From Amphimedon queenslandica (lineage: Eukaryota > Porifera > Demospongiae > Haplosclerida > Niphatidae), in the NCBI RefSeq assembly GCF_000090795.2, contig NW_003546242.1:965276-993737 (forward strand): a DNA stretch of 28,462 nt. The letters are read 5' to 3'. Numbering within the stretch: the first letter of the stretch is position 1; each line of letters starts with the position of its first letter. Below, in pieces: positions 1-10,248 of this stretch. The notes below the pieces were generated by a model. That model saw nothing but the letters and a program-made list of their open reading frames with translations. It was not told the origin of the DNA and searched no databases. The position numbers and the translations under genes were made by a program.

Positions 1-505
1 TCAGTCTACGGCGTGTCACGTGTGCAGGTCCCCTCCCCCCCACCCTGTTTTTCCTTGTGGGAAATCAGCTAGAGGTTCATATGTATTACTCGTATGTATT
101 ATGCAATGCATATCTTGTTTTTTCTAGTCAGTTTTTTTATATTCCTTAACTATTTTTAGCTAGTGAACAGGGATTAAAGACAAAGGTGTCATCAAAGTTT
201 AGGAACTCTTATTTTTTTCTTAGATAGGTTGTTTTTCCTTTTATTTAGTTGTGTGTTTTGTGTTGGGAATATCAGAGGTTGTGGTCAAGGTTTTTTCCAC
301 TCCATGTAATAATAAAGAAAAGAAAAGATAAGGAAAAGCATGGAGTGGTTTTTCCTGGGGTTGCTCTAGGGCCATAGCTCCCCGAATAATAGCACATTGA
401 TCAGGCCCTCTTCCTCTGTGGTTCCCTGTTTTGTATGTCCATAGTATCATTTGATTGTTATTTCTTACATGTCTACTAATTTTTGTAAAACTATTATTGT
501 TCTTT
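1..505. other. No gene seen; AT-rich intergenic DNA
   Basis: I see no recognisable coding region, RNA gene or element end here. The long open frame crossing into it on the minus strand (241-708) has no domain and is created partly by the 48-bp tandem repeat next to it. Confidence 0.5.
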
Positions 506-615
506 AATGTTTTGCAAAGATATTGAAGGCCTGCACTTGGGCTGCCAAACTTTAATGTTTTGCAAAGATGTTGAAGGCCTGCACTCGGGCTGCCAAACCT
601 CAATATTTTGGAAGG
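506..615. repeat. 48-bp tandem repeat, about 2.2 copies
   Basis: The unit beginning AATGTTTTGCAAAGAT starts at 506 and again at 554 with few differences. A partial, more diverged third unit starts at 602. The spacing is exactly 48 bp each time, a multiple of three, so it keeps minus-strand frames open without implying a protein. Confidence 0.85.
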
Positions 616-904
616 GCGCTTGGGAGGTGTGCCTAAGGGGTTGTATGTATGAGTGGGATGATATGGGAGATATATAAATATCAGCCACAGACATAGGCAG
701 TGGAACATAATTTATGTTGTAGGGTTAAAGTTCAATTAAGTTATCAAAATGGGTGTGGTCTTATCTACAAATGGCTGCTAATTCCGCTGTAGCAATTTTT
801 ATGTAGCATTTCTACTATATATTTTTAATGTAGCCCCCTCTCTACCCCCCTATTCCACTGCCATTGCCCATAGACACACATGTACACTGTACATGTACAT
901 GTAA

Positions 905-1030
905 AGGTGGGTATCTAATACAACATCAGCATTGCGTTACATTGACAATAGAATAGGATTTTGTACTCTTCCATGCTTTTCAATTAAAATTTGACAATAC
1001 GCTGGCCTATGTCGTATTGCAAACCCACCT
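905..1030. mobile_element. Short MITE with AGGTGGGT termini, TAA target duplication
   Basis: The left end reads AGGTGGGTATCTAATACAAC. The right end read in reverse is AGGTGGGTTTGCAATACGAC. These form inverted repeats of about 26 bp. TAA sits directly outside both ends (902-904 and 1031-1033). A 3-bp TAA/TTA duplication is typical of PIF/Harbinger-type elements, so a 126-bp Harbinger-type MITE is the likely identity. The interior holds no coding sequence. Confidence 0.7.
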
Positions 1031-1140
1031 TAATATTAACACATTAATAGAAAGACATCTAGACACACAAATACAAAACATAACACATAGCAGGCTTATT
1101 TTTGTTGGATTAAACTTCATACATCTTAATCTTGTATAAC

Positions 1141-1341
1141 CACTCCGAAGAGTGTGACTTTATTGATCTTAACATCACTCCAAAAAGCGTGATTATATTG
1201 ATTTTATCATAGCTCCGATGAGCGTGATTATATTGATGTTATTATCACTCTGAAGAGCGTGATCATTATTGATCTTATCATCACTAGGAAGAGCATGATC
1301 ATTATTGATCTTATCAACACTCTGAAGAGTGTGATTTTGTT
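1141..1341. repeat. 35-36 bp minisatellite with a hairpin in most units
   Basis: Six units start at 1141, 1176, 1211, 1246, 1282 and 1318. The consensus is CACTCTGAAGAGTGTGAT followed by an AT-rich TATTGATCTTATCAT-like stretch. The first 14 bases of a unit (CACTCT-GA-AGAGTG) form a 6-bp stem, best kept in the 1141, 1246 and 1318 units. No gene overlaps it convincingly. Confidence 0.85.
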
Positions 1342-1721
1342 CAGAAAGAGAGAGATGGAGACAGAAAGCACATATACATACATTGTACTCACACATCTAG
1401 TCTACATGCATACAAGACTATCACAGACAAATACAATACAAACAATACTACAAACACATAAATTAACACATTATGTTTTTATAACACATTCACATCAATT
1501 TATACAAAGTCAGATTTAACTTTTGGGCCACCATTCATCCCCAATCTCCATTCCATAATTATGAATAGAGTCAAGAGTTCTTTAATTTATTATAATACTA
1601 TCTACCACAGAATTTCGTGGTTTTAGTTATGAATATAATGTACTATCTCTATAACTTTCCCAGAAGATACATCATGAATTACATGTACAGATTTGCATGC
1701 TTGTACATGTATAATACATAA
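1342..1721. other. No gene seen; AT-rich spacer
   Basis: The stretch between the minisatellite and the pogo-like pseudogene shows no domain-like reading frame. It contains short ACATGT palindromes only. Confidence 0.4.
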
Positions 1722-2960
1722 TTAAGTAACACATACGTCTCTTATTCCTGCTGATCTGAACCTATTTTTAATTATATCTGGATTTGCTTGCATGTAGTTG
1801 TAAAACAACTTAAGCCATTTTGCCCCAAGAGGCTTCCTGATAGAAAGCCTTAGGTCTATTATAGGGCTGGGGTTTTGAGTGCTTTCCAAGGCTTCACATA
1901 CTTTAAGTAAGTACTACTCAATGAACTTGTTCCGCATGAAGTCCTTGCAAGGTTTGTTAACCGATATGTCCAATGGCTGTAGCCTATCAGTACAATTTGA
2001 TGGCATGTGTACAAAATGAATGTTATTTTCCATTAAGGTCAATGGTAGACTGGCACATCTGACCTTTAAAAACGTCAAAAATGACCAAGGCTGGATGTGG
2101 AGATGCGACATGCCTTTGTGGTAATTGGGACCTAATCTTCTCAATGAATGGCACAATGACTTTAGTGATGTAGTCCTACATTGTGCTTTCATTTGCCCTG
2201 TGGTTTTCAGTGTGGGTAATGTGCCGGTTTGCTGGGAAAGTGACACAGTTTGGGTGAAAAGCTGGAGTTTTCCCAGTATAAATTAACTGGGGTGGTAAAA
2301 AATCAGCACTGAGTGACGCTCCCATTACAGCAGTGATTTGTCTCTTATCACCCAATCCAACGATTTCAACTCGTCTTGAACCAGATAGAGCCATGGTCCT
2401 GGATGATCCAGGCACAAGAGATATTCCTGTCTGCTCCCAATTAATGATCAATTGACTAGAAATATCCTCCATTACCACTGTCATCTTGATATCGGAAAGC
2501 AAATTTCGCTTAATACGTTCAAAGGCATCACCAAGAACATGGACTTTTTTAGCCTCTTCGTTTAACGAACTTCATCCTATGCAGAATTGATTATGTCCAG
2601 TGTTTCCTATGGTCAATGTGGCCTCCAAATTCCTTGAGATAGATTTTGTTGCGTTTACGCCTTTACCTATGGCAATGACAGTTGATCTTGAGACAACTAC
2701 TTCACTGCTTCTTTGGGTCCTGATGAAGTCCTGAACTTCACCGTCTATGTTTTCCCCAAGGATTAAGGGCTTGACTGGCTTTCCCTTTGGTAGTGATGTC
2801 ACTGTGCACTGTGCGGAGTCTTCTTCAGTCTCGCTAGCAGCCTGCAGTATTGCTTGCTATATTTTCTCTTGATACCCCTCACAGTGCTTTCACTAACCAT
2901 ATAATGTTTGGCAGCTTTAGCAGGGCCATTCCAAATAGCTAATTTGCCGCACGCTTACCA
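1722..2960 (-). pseudogene. Pogo/Tigger-type DDE transposase, decayed
   Basis: This is the remnant of a cut-and-paste transposase of the pogo group (Tc1/mariner superfamily, DDE_1). Reading 2960 down to 1722, a helix-turn-helix comes first with AAKHYMVSESTVRGIKRKY (about 2925-2850). A CENP-B-like second DNA-binding part follows (LPKGKPVKPLILGENIDG, then VVVSRSTVIAIGKGV, 2802-2640). The catalytic core has NWEQTGISLVP (about 2425-2455), LVIFDVFKGQ (about 2070-2050) and SNCTDRLQPLDISVNKP (about 2010-1945). The C-terminal tail has DLRLSIRKPLGAKW and a terminal TAA at 1722-1724. The pieces lie in different frames with stops, so it is broken. The first catalytic Asp, normally in DQTG, is Glu here (GAG at 2434-2436), while the second and third Asp are present. 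I did not find convincing TIRs. Confidence 0.85.
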
Positions 2961-3265
2961 TCTGTGAGCTTCTTGTATGGTCCTCAAGCTCTTTCAGTAG
3001 ACATGATAAATAACCACACCTAATTTCTTGAAATGTTACAACTAGATAGATGGATCGAGAGTTCCAGTGAGTGTAGTTCGGAAAATAACTGGTTAAAATA
3101 GCTTCAAATAGACCAAAGATTATTAACAAGAATAAGAACGCAAGAGCACTCAAGCCGGGAGCTTTACTTCAGTATCACACCGTTTTCAATTAAACTGCAC
3201 CTCGGTTAATGAGTGTTTCCATGGTTTTAAATTGAATTTTTAATTGAATTGAGTTCCTGTCTCCA

Positions 3266-4086
3266 ATGAAGAAGAGCACTACAAGAAAAAAAAACTATCA
3301 TAGGAAAGTGAATGATCGAGGAAGCTCCTTCAGGATTGCTGGATTCAAATCTAAAAGTCGAGCAAAGTTGTCTGCCATTAGAGCAGCAATGAGCCCAGTC
3401 CATCTCACCAACTGTGAAGTGAAAAAGAGTATTTATGATGATGCTCTGGAGGTCATATTAAGGCCTACTATGAAGACTAAGCCTTTCCCAAGGGCAACAG
3501 AAGTGCCTGTCCAGACAAAGCCAAAAAACTGAGTATATCACAAATATTGGATGCAGCAGATGGTGCGTTAGTCAATCTTGGCTGTAAAGTTATAGATGTT
3601 GCTGCTGCTAGAGTAGTACAAACTGGACGCTTGGAAGAAGTCACCCTAGCAGATCAAACAGGAACCATTAAGCTATGCTGTTGGGAATAAAATGTGGATC
3701 AACTTGAGGAATATTCCTCAAATGATTTTACTAATTTGTTTGTTTGAACATTCAGGGATGAGAAAACTTTGACACTAAGAGGGAACAGTTCATTCACTCT
3801 AACACCAAATAAAGATGATGATCATACAACACAGCATTTTGAGATGAAGGATGAGGATAATATCGATATTATCAATGATGTCAGGATCATAGGGACAAAG
3901 TACTGTAATCTATATTGGGGTTACATTAGTTGTGAAAGCAAACTTGATGCAGTTGAACATGAGTACTGTAAATGCTCGAAGCGTTACATTGTACCAGATA
4001 GATCATATTGCGAATTTCAAGTATCATGTAATATCCTGTTTGCAGCTACAGGTGGACATAAACTATTGAAAGCTTTACTCCAGTAA
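3266..4086 (+). pseudogene. OB-fold (RPA-like) single-strand DNA-binding protein, decayed
   Basis: The first frame, from ATG 3266, has a basic start and a segment RAAMSPVHLTNCEVKKSIYD. It breaks at an A-run near 3523-3528. The next frame continues with GRLEEVTLADQTGTIKLCCW (about 3625-3690), the strand pattern of an RPA/OB-fold domain. Two stops follow (after CCWE near 3688 and near 3747), and the frame resumes from 3769 to a TAA at 4084-4086. A CKCSKRY motif near 3970 could be part of a zinc site. RPA-like proteins occur in some Helitrons and other elements. Here the gene lies next to and facing away from the pogo-like transposase, about 300 bp apart. Whether both belonged to one element cannot be decided. 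The OB-fold reading is by motif only. Confidence 0.55.
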
Positions 4087-4852
4087 TGAAAAGCCTACTA
4101 TGAGACAGCATTGACAACCAAGCTGAACAAAGTCTTCTCAAGATAAAGGATCTGATGGTCGTAACATGTTCAAAAAGAGACGATTACATTAAATCAATTG
4201 TTATATCCTCTAACCCAGTTGTGTAATGTATGCTTTCATTATGTATCCTTTCATTATCAAAATATTGTTAACATTTTTTATTTAATCTTTTGCCATTAAT
4301 TTTACTAACAATAATTAAATTTAAGCAGCAGCATCTAATTTTTTATGTAAATACTATTTAAGAATAAAAGACAAAGGAAAATGTGAAGTCAATAATAATT
4401 GAACTATAGTTATCAAATTTTAAAAAAATAGGACAAAACGGCAACAACAATGGAAACAACACAATTTAGTGGTAAGATTGACTGCTTTTTTTTAATTTTA
4501 GCAAGTAAGGAAAGTTTAAACTTTGAGAGGGAGGCAAAATAGAGATCAATTAAAGAAGAAAAATACTCGATTAATTAATAACAATAACAATGCACACAAC
4601 AATAATAACACAAATAACATAATTTTACCTATTGTGTACTTTGTATGACTTAAATTGTGACCATTATTGACAAAAAGTACCTTATGGCGGGTAGTGAAAA
4701 TTTGACTTCATACTAATAAAAATTGAACTTCCTGAGCTTCATTTATCATAAATTACTCCACAGGATGGAAAAAGTTTTATGTAACTTCTAGAAACAATGC
4801 TTATCCAACAGAGGACTCACAGGATATTTTTCATTTTAATGATGAATGTTAT
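4087..4852. other. No gene seen; strongly AT-rich
   Basis: This stretch contains poly-A and AAT/AAC-rich runs. I find no coding region or element end. Confidence 0.45.
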
Positions 4853-5121
4853 CAGGGGCGGAACTAGGATTGGATTCATGGGTGGGCCTTGATGATTTGG
4901 GTGTGGTAATTAGTGGGTGTGGCTAACAAGACCTACATTCAAAGTCAAAATTTTGGAAATTAAAGCTGTTCAAATGAGCTCCTTTGTGGTTTACAAATTG
5001 TTTGCATAGTCATGCTTCACAGTTTACATAGTCATCCAAATTAAAAAGTTGATTTTAAATTACTGCACAAAATATTTGGGTGGGCCTGGCCCACCCTGGC
5101 CCATCCCTAGATCTGCCCCTG
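4853..5121. mobile_element. Non-autonomous hAT-type MITE
   Basis: The ends are inverted: CAGGGGCGGAACTAGGATTG on the left and, in reverse, CAGGGGCAGATCTAGGGATG on the right, with 17 of 21 terminal positions identical. CAGGGGC-type ends with CTAGG are common in hAT elements. The two 8-bp flanks do not match, so the target duplication has decayed or one end is not original. The interior is non-coding and has GGTGGGCC-rich subterminal stretches, also seen in the larger element at 15468. Confidence 0.65.
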
Positions 5122-5522
5122 ATTAGGAGGCAGAGCCCCTTAACTTTTTACATTCTTTCTAGTAATTGTACATTAGGTTTATCGCTTCATAAAAATTCAT
5201 TTTAAGTGTCTCAACCAACCCCTTCCTAAAATATTCATTCAATACAAACCCTGCAGCTTTCAGCTCCAATACTACTAGGCTTAACCCTGCAAATCATATC
5301 AGAAATCACACATTAATAAGTTTCCATACCAATCAGATTCATCATCATCATCATCTTGGTTTCCAATGCTTCAAATGGCAACTAAGACAGCAGAAATCAA
5401 GGCTGATTCTATGGAAGACGTCATGTTTCATACCTGTGATTAATTTTGTTAATTTGCTAATAGTAATTATTAAAACTGAGTCACACCCAAACCTATAGAT
5501 TAAGTTAAATGCTGCATCCATT
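5122..5522. other. Flank of the P-type insertion; no gene seen
   Basis: I see no recognisable coding sequence. A short CAT-rich run (ATCATCATC, near 5340-5355) is present. The end of the stretch, CTGCATCCATTGCTAAAC, resembles the 20-bp units of the array at 10427-10534. Confidence 0.4.
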
Positions 5523-5529
5523 GCTAAAC

Positions 5530-5568
5530 CATAGATACTGTACACGGAACAGGATAAAAAACTGCCTG
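5530..5568 (+). repeat. Left terminal inverted repeat of the P-type element
   Basis: The 39-bp repeat pairs with 10249-10287. It is preceded directly by the target duplication GCTAAAC (5523-5529). Beyond the 39 bp a weaker similarity continues inward (TTAGCACCTACC against TACGCGCCTGCC). Confidence 0.85.
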
Positions 5569-5726
5569 ATTAGCACCTACCAACCTAGGTTGCAGGGAAA
5601 ATTGAGCGGGAGGCTCAACATTTTAATTAATTTAATTATTGCAAAGAAAAATAGTTAATTAAACTATTTTAAAGTTAACAAACTATTCTGCTGAATCAAA
5701 ATGGCTGCTGTCATCATGACATATCC

Positions 5727-6772
5727 TTGTCAAGGCAATACGATGTTTTTAAAGCCGTTCTTACATTTGTTTTGACTAATAAAGGCTTCCAAATTTCAGA
5801 GTCAGGACATAAACCAAGCTATGTGCCCCAAAGTTACTTGAGTGGAAGTCAGAGTCCAGTGACAATAAGGAAGAGATGTGGTATATTCTTCAAAACTCAT
5901 AAAACAACTTCAGTCTTGCCTTTCTCACAAAGGGAAGTTAAGTATCATACACTTAAAGAACGAATGTGGGATAATTATTTTAAGTTGAGGTCATCAGATT
6001 CTTTCAGAACAAGTTGGAAAAGTTTGTTACAAAGGACTATCGGATTCAGGGCCAGTCCTGTCTTTCACCAGTTTGTTACTGATAAGCTTATGGAAGTTCT
6101 TATCAAGGAAAAATTTGTCCCATGTGGTACAGCTGAGATGTCTGCCCTGGACACTTACCTCGACAGTGAAGAATTGAATGCTTTACACCACACTGCTGGG
6201 TATGTTATACACAAGTTAGTAAAAGAAATCAAGCACACTTCACCACACAACCAGAAAGAGTTGCTACTATCCCGTTAAGAGATGGGACAGAATTAGATCA
6301 TTTTAAAGTAACCTTATAGCATAAATTGTCAGTGTATTGCTATAATTCATATTTTTTTTAATTTAGGCAGTGATAGCAGTGACCTAGAATGTTCTAAATG
6401 GACTGAACTAATTAACCGTGGTGGACTGACACATGTCTCTGATAATACGTGTACTCTTTTCACTTGAATGGAACTGGTGTTTCGTTTTCATTTTGATATC
6501 AAAACTATGGACAAGCAAAAACAACTTTCCTTGAGAAATTGATAAATGATGACAAAGTTAGCTATTACTGGTCAGTCATATCAAGTGACTGGTGTGAGGA
6601 TGACGCTTTGGTACTTCTAAAACTCTTTGCACAGAAATGGATTACGATTATAGATTTCTCTGCAGCGAGCGCTTTTTTCAAGATGTACAAGAAGTCCAAC
6701 AAAAGATCAGTCTAAGAATCAAAAAGTTTAAGAATAACTTTTGTAATTAATAATGATTCTACTAGTGATTAA
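5727..6772 (+). pseudogene. Accessory gene of the P-type element, unknown function, decayed
   Basis: The open frame 5727-6278 has no ATG near its start. An ATG at 5701 (AAAATGGCTGCTGTC) lies in another frame, so the real start needs a frame change or splice. Conserved-looking stretches, which I recognise from uncharacterised sponge and coral proteins, include FHQFVTDKLMEVLIKE, LNALHHTAGYVIHKLV, WTELINRGGLTHVSD, KVSYYWSVISSDW and FAQKWITIIDFSAASAFFKM. A 93-bp intron is likely at 6274-6366 (GT start, TTTTTTTTAATTTAG end), joining the frames in phase. Damage: a TGA near 6465, a one-base shift near 6510, and a TAA at 6713-6715 where relatives have Gln. The final TAA is at 6770-6772. The biochemical role is unknown; the gene sits inside the TIRs with the transposase. 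Confidence 0.65.
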
Positions 6773-6790
6773 TAATTAAATGATTTCATT

Positions 6791-6796
6791 AATAAA
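6791..6796 (+). promoter_or_regulatory. Candidate poly(A) signal AATAAA
   Basis: AATAAA lies 18 bp after the stop of the plus-strand gene, and the opposing gene's stop follows at 6798-6800. Position and sequence fit a polyadenylation signal, but the region is AT-rich and chance occurrence is possible. Confidence 0.45.
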
Positions 6797-6797
6797 A

Positions 6798-9770
6798 TTA
6801 TTTTGATCGTTTGCTGGACCGTTTTGGAATGGGGAGTGAGTCAGTTTTGGAGATAGTTTCGGAGCTCTTACTACCCCTACAGTTACCTCTTATAGGTCCA
6901 TTACAAAATGAGCTCACAACACGAAGAGTTTCCGTATTCTTGAAAGATTCATGCACAGATGGGTTGTCATTGGTTCCTCCTACTTGCCTCTAAAAACCAA
7001 AAAATTTCTCCAACGGATCTTGACAAATCCTGTTACTTAAAAATGCCATCATTTTATCTTTCACTTCCAGAAGAGGAAACGAAAATGGGATGAATTCAAT
7101 AAATGACTTTGCTATAAAAAAACATCATTAATAGGAACAACATGTAATGCAAAATTTGTACCTGTAATCCTAAGACCAAGCATAGTTTCAGTAATTATTA
7201 TCATTCTCCTCTTTTGATCCATAGTGATGTCAGTAAAATTATCAACATATTTCTGCCATTCATCTAAATATGGCAGGAATTCATTCTTCAACCACCAAAA
7301 CAAAAAAAAATTACACTTGTTTTTAACAGATGTACATGTATGCATACACTTAATCTGTGATCATCTTTGTGACGGTATGGGTGTAGGAAAGATTTGAGAG
7401 TGGGTGCCCTTTGTAAAATTAGTCACATTGAGCATATCAAAGAATTGGTCAAACATGAGGTTAAACTTGGTTGTTTCTTCCACCTCTGCTCCACCTGTAA
7501 GAGTGAGAGCTTTACTGACAGACTCATTAAGAACCTAAAGTAATTACAAGTGATGTCAATTTTTACAAATGTTATAGCCAATTATGGTACCTGAGCAGCT
7601 AGATCTACTCGCATTTTAGAGAAAGATGAATGATGGAGGAGTTCATTCTTTAATTTGGGAATTATTGCCAGTCCTGTGCCTTTTTCCTATTTCTTTCATA
7701 CAAATCAATTAAGTGCTGCCATGGAATAGATTTACCATTTCTTTGTTGATTGTAAAAATGATTAATTATTTTGACATAAAACATACTGATAAAGTATGTG
7801 TTATTGATGCCCAACAATTCCTTGTTGTTTTGACAAGATGAGGTGGATCAAAAAAAAGAAAATGTTGCATTCCTCAGGTTCATGTATATTGATGACTTTA
7901 TACATTAGCTTCACTGAAGTGTCATGTAATGCAACTAGACGGCGGTTAACAAATGAACCGTTGAAGGTAACTGCTAGCACCAACAAGTACATTAAACTTA
8001 AAGCATTGCAGTAAGTTAGCAATTTCATACCTTGAATATCATCCTTTCTAATCTATATACAGCCTTCCAAAAGATTTGAAACAACTGTTCCCCATTTATA
8101 CTGGAACATAGAAAATGAGTATAAGGAAATCTCAGGTCAGAGAATATGCCTCTTATCATAAAAGACATCATAGCATTTGCTAAATTAGGAGAACTAGCTT
8201 CACTTTGAAGAGAGTCCTCACAATCAAGTAAATGATTGTTAATACTGCCAAGATCTACAAAGCCAACCATTTCACCTGAATGTTTATTGAACACAAGATT
8301 TTCTTTAAGATGAATTTCATCTAACAGGATGAAAACCAACTTATCTGTATCTGCACTCGAAGACAGATTAGCTGCTCTTGCTAGTTGAAGATCAACATCG
8401 ACTGAAATACCTAGTTCTGCCTTCATGCAGTGAGAGCAGTGCTTCAAAGTACGTTCAGATGGTAGGTGTATACATCCCGACTGTTGAAGTGCCTCATATG
8501 CTTTGCTAGACTGTTGACGAATATACAAACACCATTGAATCATCAACGGATGCCATCTAACCCCATTTTTTCTTTACCTAGGGTAGTAAAGTACAATCTC
8601 ACCTACTTGCCTATACATTATGATTCGGTTACATACCACTTCTCTTTGCCATTTCTATCTGCTTCTTTCCGAAAGTTTCAATAAAAGAATCTGCAGGTGG
8701 CTGAGGTAGAGTTTGATCTTCCATGTGTACAACATAAATCATCTGAGAAATCTTTGCCCTCATCTACACCTTTTTCTGAAAAGGCATTTTCTAGTTTACT
8801 TTCAAGACAGGCAATTTGCAATTTAAGTGCCTTTTTGTCAGTACAATCATCATTCATACGCTTCCTTGTCTCTTGAGAAGATAAAAACTGAGTGTTTGTG
8901 AATGAAGAAGGGCTGGTTGTTGATTTTGACTTCATTTTACTTTTTAGAGAGTATAATGTGGATCTAAATGAAATAAAAATACATGCAGTATCTAAGTTAA
9001 TGTAACATTTATACCTATAGTTTTTACATTCTTTGCAGCGGACTTCATTCGTCTTTTAATTATCATTGAGCAAAGAGTATTTCTAATAGTTGGCTTTGGG
9101 AATGTCTCTCATCATATGTAGCAACAACAGAACCTACATAAATAGCTTATTTTTATGTGCTATAATAATGACCTTAAGTTACCATTTTTAGATTTAAATA
9201 CACCTTGGCGAGCATCTTTCACATTTACAAATTTCTGATCTGAATTACCACAGCAAAAAGTAAGCTCATCTAGACGAGACAACAATTCAAGAACAACAGG
9301 AGTTTCTGTGGTGATTCAGTAATTATTTTGTGAGCTGATAGGATCCAACTGAAAGAGACCAGGTGAAGTTTTGATTGATTGTGATGACAAATGGAAACGA
9401 ATCAGACATTATTTGAAGAGAAAGTGACAAGATTATTCCACCAGGACCCACAACATTACTTGACATCCGAATGGTTCACAAATCAACTTTATCAAGGAGA
9501 GATTAGGAACACGTAATGTAAATATGAGTTGCAACAGGATGGTAACAACTAATAAGGACTGTGGTTCAATTGTGTCCCGCAGTACTTGGCCTGTCACAGT
9601 TTGAACTGTGTCGATGGTCACAGGCTTTAGTGATAGTTTATCCAAATGAGTAACTTCAATTGGATTACACAAAATCAGGGACTGCTCTGTAGAAGATTCT
9701 TGCAATACCCTCTGCCTCTTGTGTTGCTCAAGATTCTTTCTGACATCAAAGCGTAGTTTTTTTTACCCAT
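6798..9770 (-). pseudogene. P-element/THAP9-like transposase, spliced, decayed
   Basis: The likely ATG is at 9770-9768 and the final TAA at 6800-6798. An A-run just after the ATG seems to carry a frameshift. In order: ELLSRLDELTFCCGN (about 9285-9240); a coiled coil with KKALKLQIACLESKLENA (8845-8785); WHPLMIQWCLYIRQQSSKAY (8555-8495); and the RNase H-like core with ILLDEIHLKENLVFNKHSG and GFVDLGSINNHLL (8330-8220). Then come TFNGSFVNRRL (about 7960-7930), SSFSKMRVDLAAQ, WLKNEFLPYLDEWQ, and the late motif ICQDPLEKFFGF followed by GGTNDNPSVHE. Introns at 7112-7161 and 7535-7590 fit GT-AG and restore family-like peptides; another starts with GTATGT at 8636. Damage: TAG at 6990-6992 where Gln is expected, frameshifts near 7390 and 7820, and Asn where the second catalytic Asp (xDGxxxNR) is expected. 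I see no THAP zinc finger. Confidence 0.85.
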
Positions 9771-9806
9771 CTATGAGATAATTAAGAAATTAAGGCATCA
9801 ACTTCT

Positions 9807-9892
9807 AACATGATTGACAATACTACTTCAATTTTTACGAGGCATAACTAACATGATTGACAATACCACTTCAATTTTACAAGCCATAAATT
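9807..9892. repeat. 43-bp tandem duplication
   Basis: AACATGATTGACAATACTAC begins at 9807 and recurs with few changes at 9850, a spacing of 43 bp. It lies just upstream of the transposase ATG, inside the P-type element. Confidence 0.8.
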
Positions 9893-10248
9893 ACTTAATC
9901 CATTAGGCACATTTTTATTCTTAAACAATACAACAAGTAAAGTAGCTAAATATGAATAATGCCGAACATACAGTCCCACAAAAAACTATAGCTGCAAATG
10001 ACACGCGAGGGTACTCGCGCCTTAATGAAGCAAAATTTGACGACAAAAAAATTTCTTCAGTATCACGAACCTTAATGAACACATAAAACGACTGTTCTTG
10101 CCGTAAAATCCCTCTAAGAACTAAGGGCTGGTCCCACAAAGATCAAGACTGCTTGACAGGTCGAAAGAATAACAGGAAAGTAATGGGCGTGGCATTAACG
10201 CGTTAACACAAACTAGCTTGAACGCAGCAATCATAGGGCAGGCGCGTA
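9893..10248. other. 5' non-coding part of the P-type element
   Basis: This is the stretch between the transposase start and the right TIR. I found no THAP domain in the open frame 9921-10139. A perfect 12-bp palindrome TTAACGCGTTAA lies at about 10195-10206. A promoter for the minus-strand gene would be expected here, but I cannot point to a definite element. Confidence 0.4.

Noticed and set aside
241..708. 155-residue open frame on the minus strand
   Set aside because: It has no domain. Much of it is the 48-bp tandem repeat, whose length keeps frames open.
1141..1341. CRISPR-like array
   Set aside because: The spacers are not unique; the whole 35-bp unit repeats, and the organism is eukaryotic.
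3190..3225. ACTGCACCTCGGTTAATGAG as a Tigger/pogo terminal repeat
   Set aside because: The orientation is that of a left end, wrong for the transposase to its left, and I found no partner at the other side.
9921..10139. THAP zinc finger upstream of the P-type transposase
   Set aside because: The frame has no C2CH pattern or the conserved Pro/Trp positions of a THAP domain.
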